The position numbers and the translations under genes are program-made. The notes beneath the pieces were generated by a model, which did no database searches, was not told the DNA's origin, and was given only the letters and a program-made list of their open reading frames with translations. Shown here piece after piece: positions 62,339 to 64,000 of a stretch of DNA of 64,000 nt (position 1 is its first letter; each line of letters starts with the position of its first letter). This DNA is from Gemmatimonadaceae bacterium (GTDB lineage: Bacteria; Gemmatimonadota; Gemmatimonadetes; Gemmatimonadales; Gemmatimonadaceae): NCBI GenBank assembly GCA_020853635.1, contig JADYYN010000177.1, forward strand, positions 38,924 to 102,923, in the 5' to 3' direction.

Positions 62339-62869
62339 TTAGCCGACAGCAGACAAGAGCCGCGAAAGATCCTGAGGCGTCAGCACGATGTGGCACGCCG
62401 TGGTTTCCCCGTTCGGATGACTCAGGCGCATCAGTTCGTCAGCGATGGTGGTCATCCTTCTCCAGCTCGCCTCGACCACGCGCCGAGCGTCATGCCATGC
62501 TCGCTCCATGGCGGCTTCGAGCTCTCGCGGGTTGAGGACAGGTGGCTGCATTGAGCCAAGAATGTCGACGGCAGCGCCGTAGTCGCGGTCGTCGGTATCC
62601 GTGAACTGACGAACAGAGAAATCCGTCGGCGGAAAGAGAAGTGACACCGACGCATACCCGGCCATGATCACAACGAGCTGCATCCACAGACGCTGGTTGT
62701 CCGCCTGCTCAGGGAGTTGGGCTCCCTTGAGGCGACCACCGCAGTACCACGTGCCATTGAATCCTTCGATCTTCAACTCGACAGCCGCGAACTGCACGCC
62801 CAAGTGAAGGGCGGCAACGGCGTGGCCGCTCTCATGAACTGCGGCTATCTGGGCTGGGTTTCGGATCAT
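62339..62869 (-). CDS. Small HExGH zinc peptidase-like protein
   Basis: A 176-residue protein whose N-terminus is IAAVHESGHAVAALHLG, an HExGH zinc motif (His12, Glu13, His16) as in the M41 (FtsH) peptidase domain; DTDDRDYGAAVDIL offers an acidic third ligand. A hydrophobic helix (LWMQLVVIMAGYASVSLLF) lies between them. There is no AAA module, so it is a free-standing peptidase-like domain. The ATG at 62869 is chosen because the motif starts there. It lies 37 nt downstream of the DNA-methyltransferase-like gene on the same strand. Confidence 0.65.
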   Translation of the reverse strand: MIRNPAQIAAVHESGHAVAALHLGVQFAAVELKIEGFNGTWYCGGRLKGAQLPEQADNQRLWMQLVVIMAGYASVSLLFPPTDFSVRQFTDTDDRDYGAAVDILGSMQPPVLNPRELEAAMERAWHDARRVVEASWRRMTTIADELMRLSHPNGETTACHIVLTPQDLSRLLSAVG

Positions 62870-62906
62870 AGACCTTGGTCCCCTAACGGGGCAGCCGTCG
62901 CTAGAG

Positions 62907-64000
62907 TCAGGCCGCGCGCCGCACCGGGTGATACCGGCCGTCAGCCGCGAGCGCGATCTCTCCCATGAGCGCGAGCGTCTCGAGGTGCCGCGCGACGAGA
63001 GCCGAGGACGCGCCGGCGAACGCTGCGCTGAGCTCGCCGGCACTCTGCGGTCGTTGGGCGAGGGCGGCCGTGATTGCCGTGATCTGCTCGACGACCGTCG
63101 CTGGCCAGGGCATCTTCGCTTGGGGAGCGGTCGGCGCCTCGCCGACCTTCGCCTTCTTGCCTCGCTTCGGCTTGGCCGCTGGCGTCTCGTCGAGCGCGAG
63201 GGTGGCCGCGGCCTGCTCGGGCGCGAAGCGTGGGATCTGGTAGTCTGGGCGTAGCCACCGGATGAGCCCGCGCTTCTCCTCCTCGATGCGCTCGTCGTGC
63301 AGCGCGACGAGTCGTTCGAGGATCTCCTCCTTCTCCATGGGCCAAGGCCAGCCGTAGGCCTCGGCGACAAGGCGGTCGAGCTCGTCGTGCAGGTCGCGGA
63401 GGATTCCGCAGGCGGCGAGCTCGTGGATGGTGCGTTCGGCGGGGGTGAGGGGGGTGTCGGAACGAAGTTTCTCGACGACGTTGTAGATCTTCGTGATAGT
63501 GACGCGGTCGTCACTCGCAAGTGCAGACTCGCGATGCTGATCGATACGAGCCATCGTGCCGACCCAATGCCCCGACTCCAGACGATTCAGTACTGGGAAC
63601 GGGAATGGCTCGAAGCAGAGCGACTTATTCCACCGCTGGTCGTTGCCAACACCGAGCTTCCCCCCGGCCGCTGCCGCCCAAGTAGCATGGATGTGTGACG
63701 AGAGGATGGCAACCAAGGCAACGGAGTCGCAGGCAACAACGACGATCGTGTCGTCGGGAGCAACCACCCGGTCCACGAGACGAAACACTCGATGGGACGC
63801 GACGTAAGATGTCGCAACAAATCGGGGTAGCAGCGCGACGGCATCACGCAAGCCGCGCCTTGCTTCACCGAATCGCCACCAGAAGTTGCGGTAGGCTGCG
63901 CGCAAGTTTGACTGCCGTTCGGGATACACGCGATCCCGAACAAGCTGTAAGGCAAACGGGAACCCTTCTGCCTCCTGAAGCGTCATGAGCGCGAAATCGA
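62907..64000 (-). CDS. C-terminal part of a DNA methyltransferase/type IIG-like protein (partial)
   Basis: At least 364 residues, open to the window edge, so the N-terminal catalytic part is outside. RNFWWRFGEARRGLRDAV, FVATSYVASHRVFRLVD, ILSSHIHATWAAAAGG and LCFEPFPFP match the target-recognition and C-terminal region of large Eco57I/MmeI-like class I SAM-dependent DNA methyltransferases. A helical region follows (IYNVVEKLRSDTPLTPAERTIHELA), then a Lys-rich linker and a small winged-helix-like end. Methyl transfer and any nuclease activity cannot be judged from this part. The assignment is from the C-terminus only. Confidence 0.6.
   Translation of the reverse strand, partial: DFALMTLQEAEGFPFALQLVRDRVYPERQSNLRAAYRNFWWRFGEARRGLRDAVALLPRFVATSYVASHRVFRLVDRVVAPDDTIVVVACDSVALVAILSSHIHATWAAAAGGKLGVGNDQRWNKSLCFEPFPFPVLNRLESGHWVGTMARIDQHRESALASDDRVTITKIYNVVEKLRSDTPLTPAERTIHELAACGILRDLHDELDRLVAEAYGWPWPMEKEEILERLVALHDERIEEEKRGLIRWLRPDYQIPRFAPEQAAATLALDETPAAKPKRGKKAKVGEAPTAPQAKMPWPATVVEQITAITAALAQRPQSAGELSAAFAGASSALVARHLETLALMGEIALAADGRYHPVRRAA

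Overview
The window is high-GC, densely coded chromosomal DNA. It is rich in exported proteins: VPS10/BNR-propeller proteins, M14 and S9 peptidases, a penicillin-acylase homologue, lipoproteins with Ig-like domains, six-bladed propellers and carboxypeptidase-regulatory-like proteins. Gram-negative export signals, lipoboxes and an outer-membrane beta-barrel candidate are present. The gene mix resembles Gemmatimonadota (Gemmatimonadaceae); this is inferred from gene content, as the window holds no rRNA or marker gene. I recognised no tRNA, rRNA, CRISPR array or complete insertion sequence.

Layout. 1-24.3 kb is a run of mostly single genes: tandem universal-stress protein, FKBP lipoprotein, VPS10-like giant propeller, penicillin-acylase homologue, Ig-like lipoprotein, DUF2207 membrane protein divergent from a charged heptad-repeat protein, endonuclease/exonuclease/phosphatase lipoprotein, a PLP decarboxylase coupled to an MFS exporter, a MATE exporter, a molybdopterin oxidoreductase coupled to a DUF2779 nuclease-like protein, a carboxypeptidase-regulatory-like protein and an alkaline-phosphatase-superfamily protein.

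24.5-38.0 kb is a four-gene operon with overlapping stop and start codons: a 3371-residue surface protein with about 28 Ig-like modules (20 of them near-identical repeats of about 100 residues), a membrane protein with zinc ribbon, catalytically degraded kinase domain and PEGA domain, an exported TPR-like protein, and a small beta-barrel candidate. At 38.05-40.7 kb two ATP-grasp ligases overlap by 4 bp, and the second carries a C-terminal SET methyltransferase domain. These two loci are the best candidates for undescribed systems.

41-48.5 kb holds an M14 carboxypeptidase, a YjbR-like protein coupled to an S9 peptidase, and a fatty-acid-hydroxylase-family membrane protein. At 48.5-50.1 kb lies an AbiEi/AbiEii toxin-antitoxin pair behind an AT-rich control region with three operator-like repeats and mirror-image promoters. 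50.2-54.8 kb holds further exported proteins and a serine hydrolase. 54.8-57.75 kb is a minus-strand operon of type III polyketide synthase, methyltransferase and FAD oxidoreductase, with two 14-bp palindromes upstream. A Fic protein follows behind AT-rich DNA. An HxlR regulator then diverges from a flavodoxin-like quinone reductase, an NTF2-like protein and a tautomerase, with two palindromic operators between them. The right edge holds a propeller protein, a small HExGH peptidase and the C-terminal part of a DNA-methyltransferase-type (MmeI-like) protein that runs off the window.
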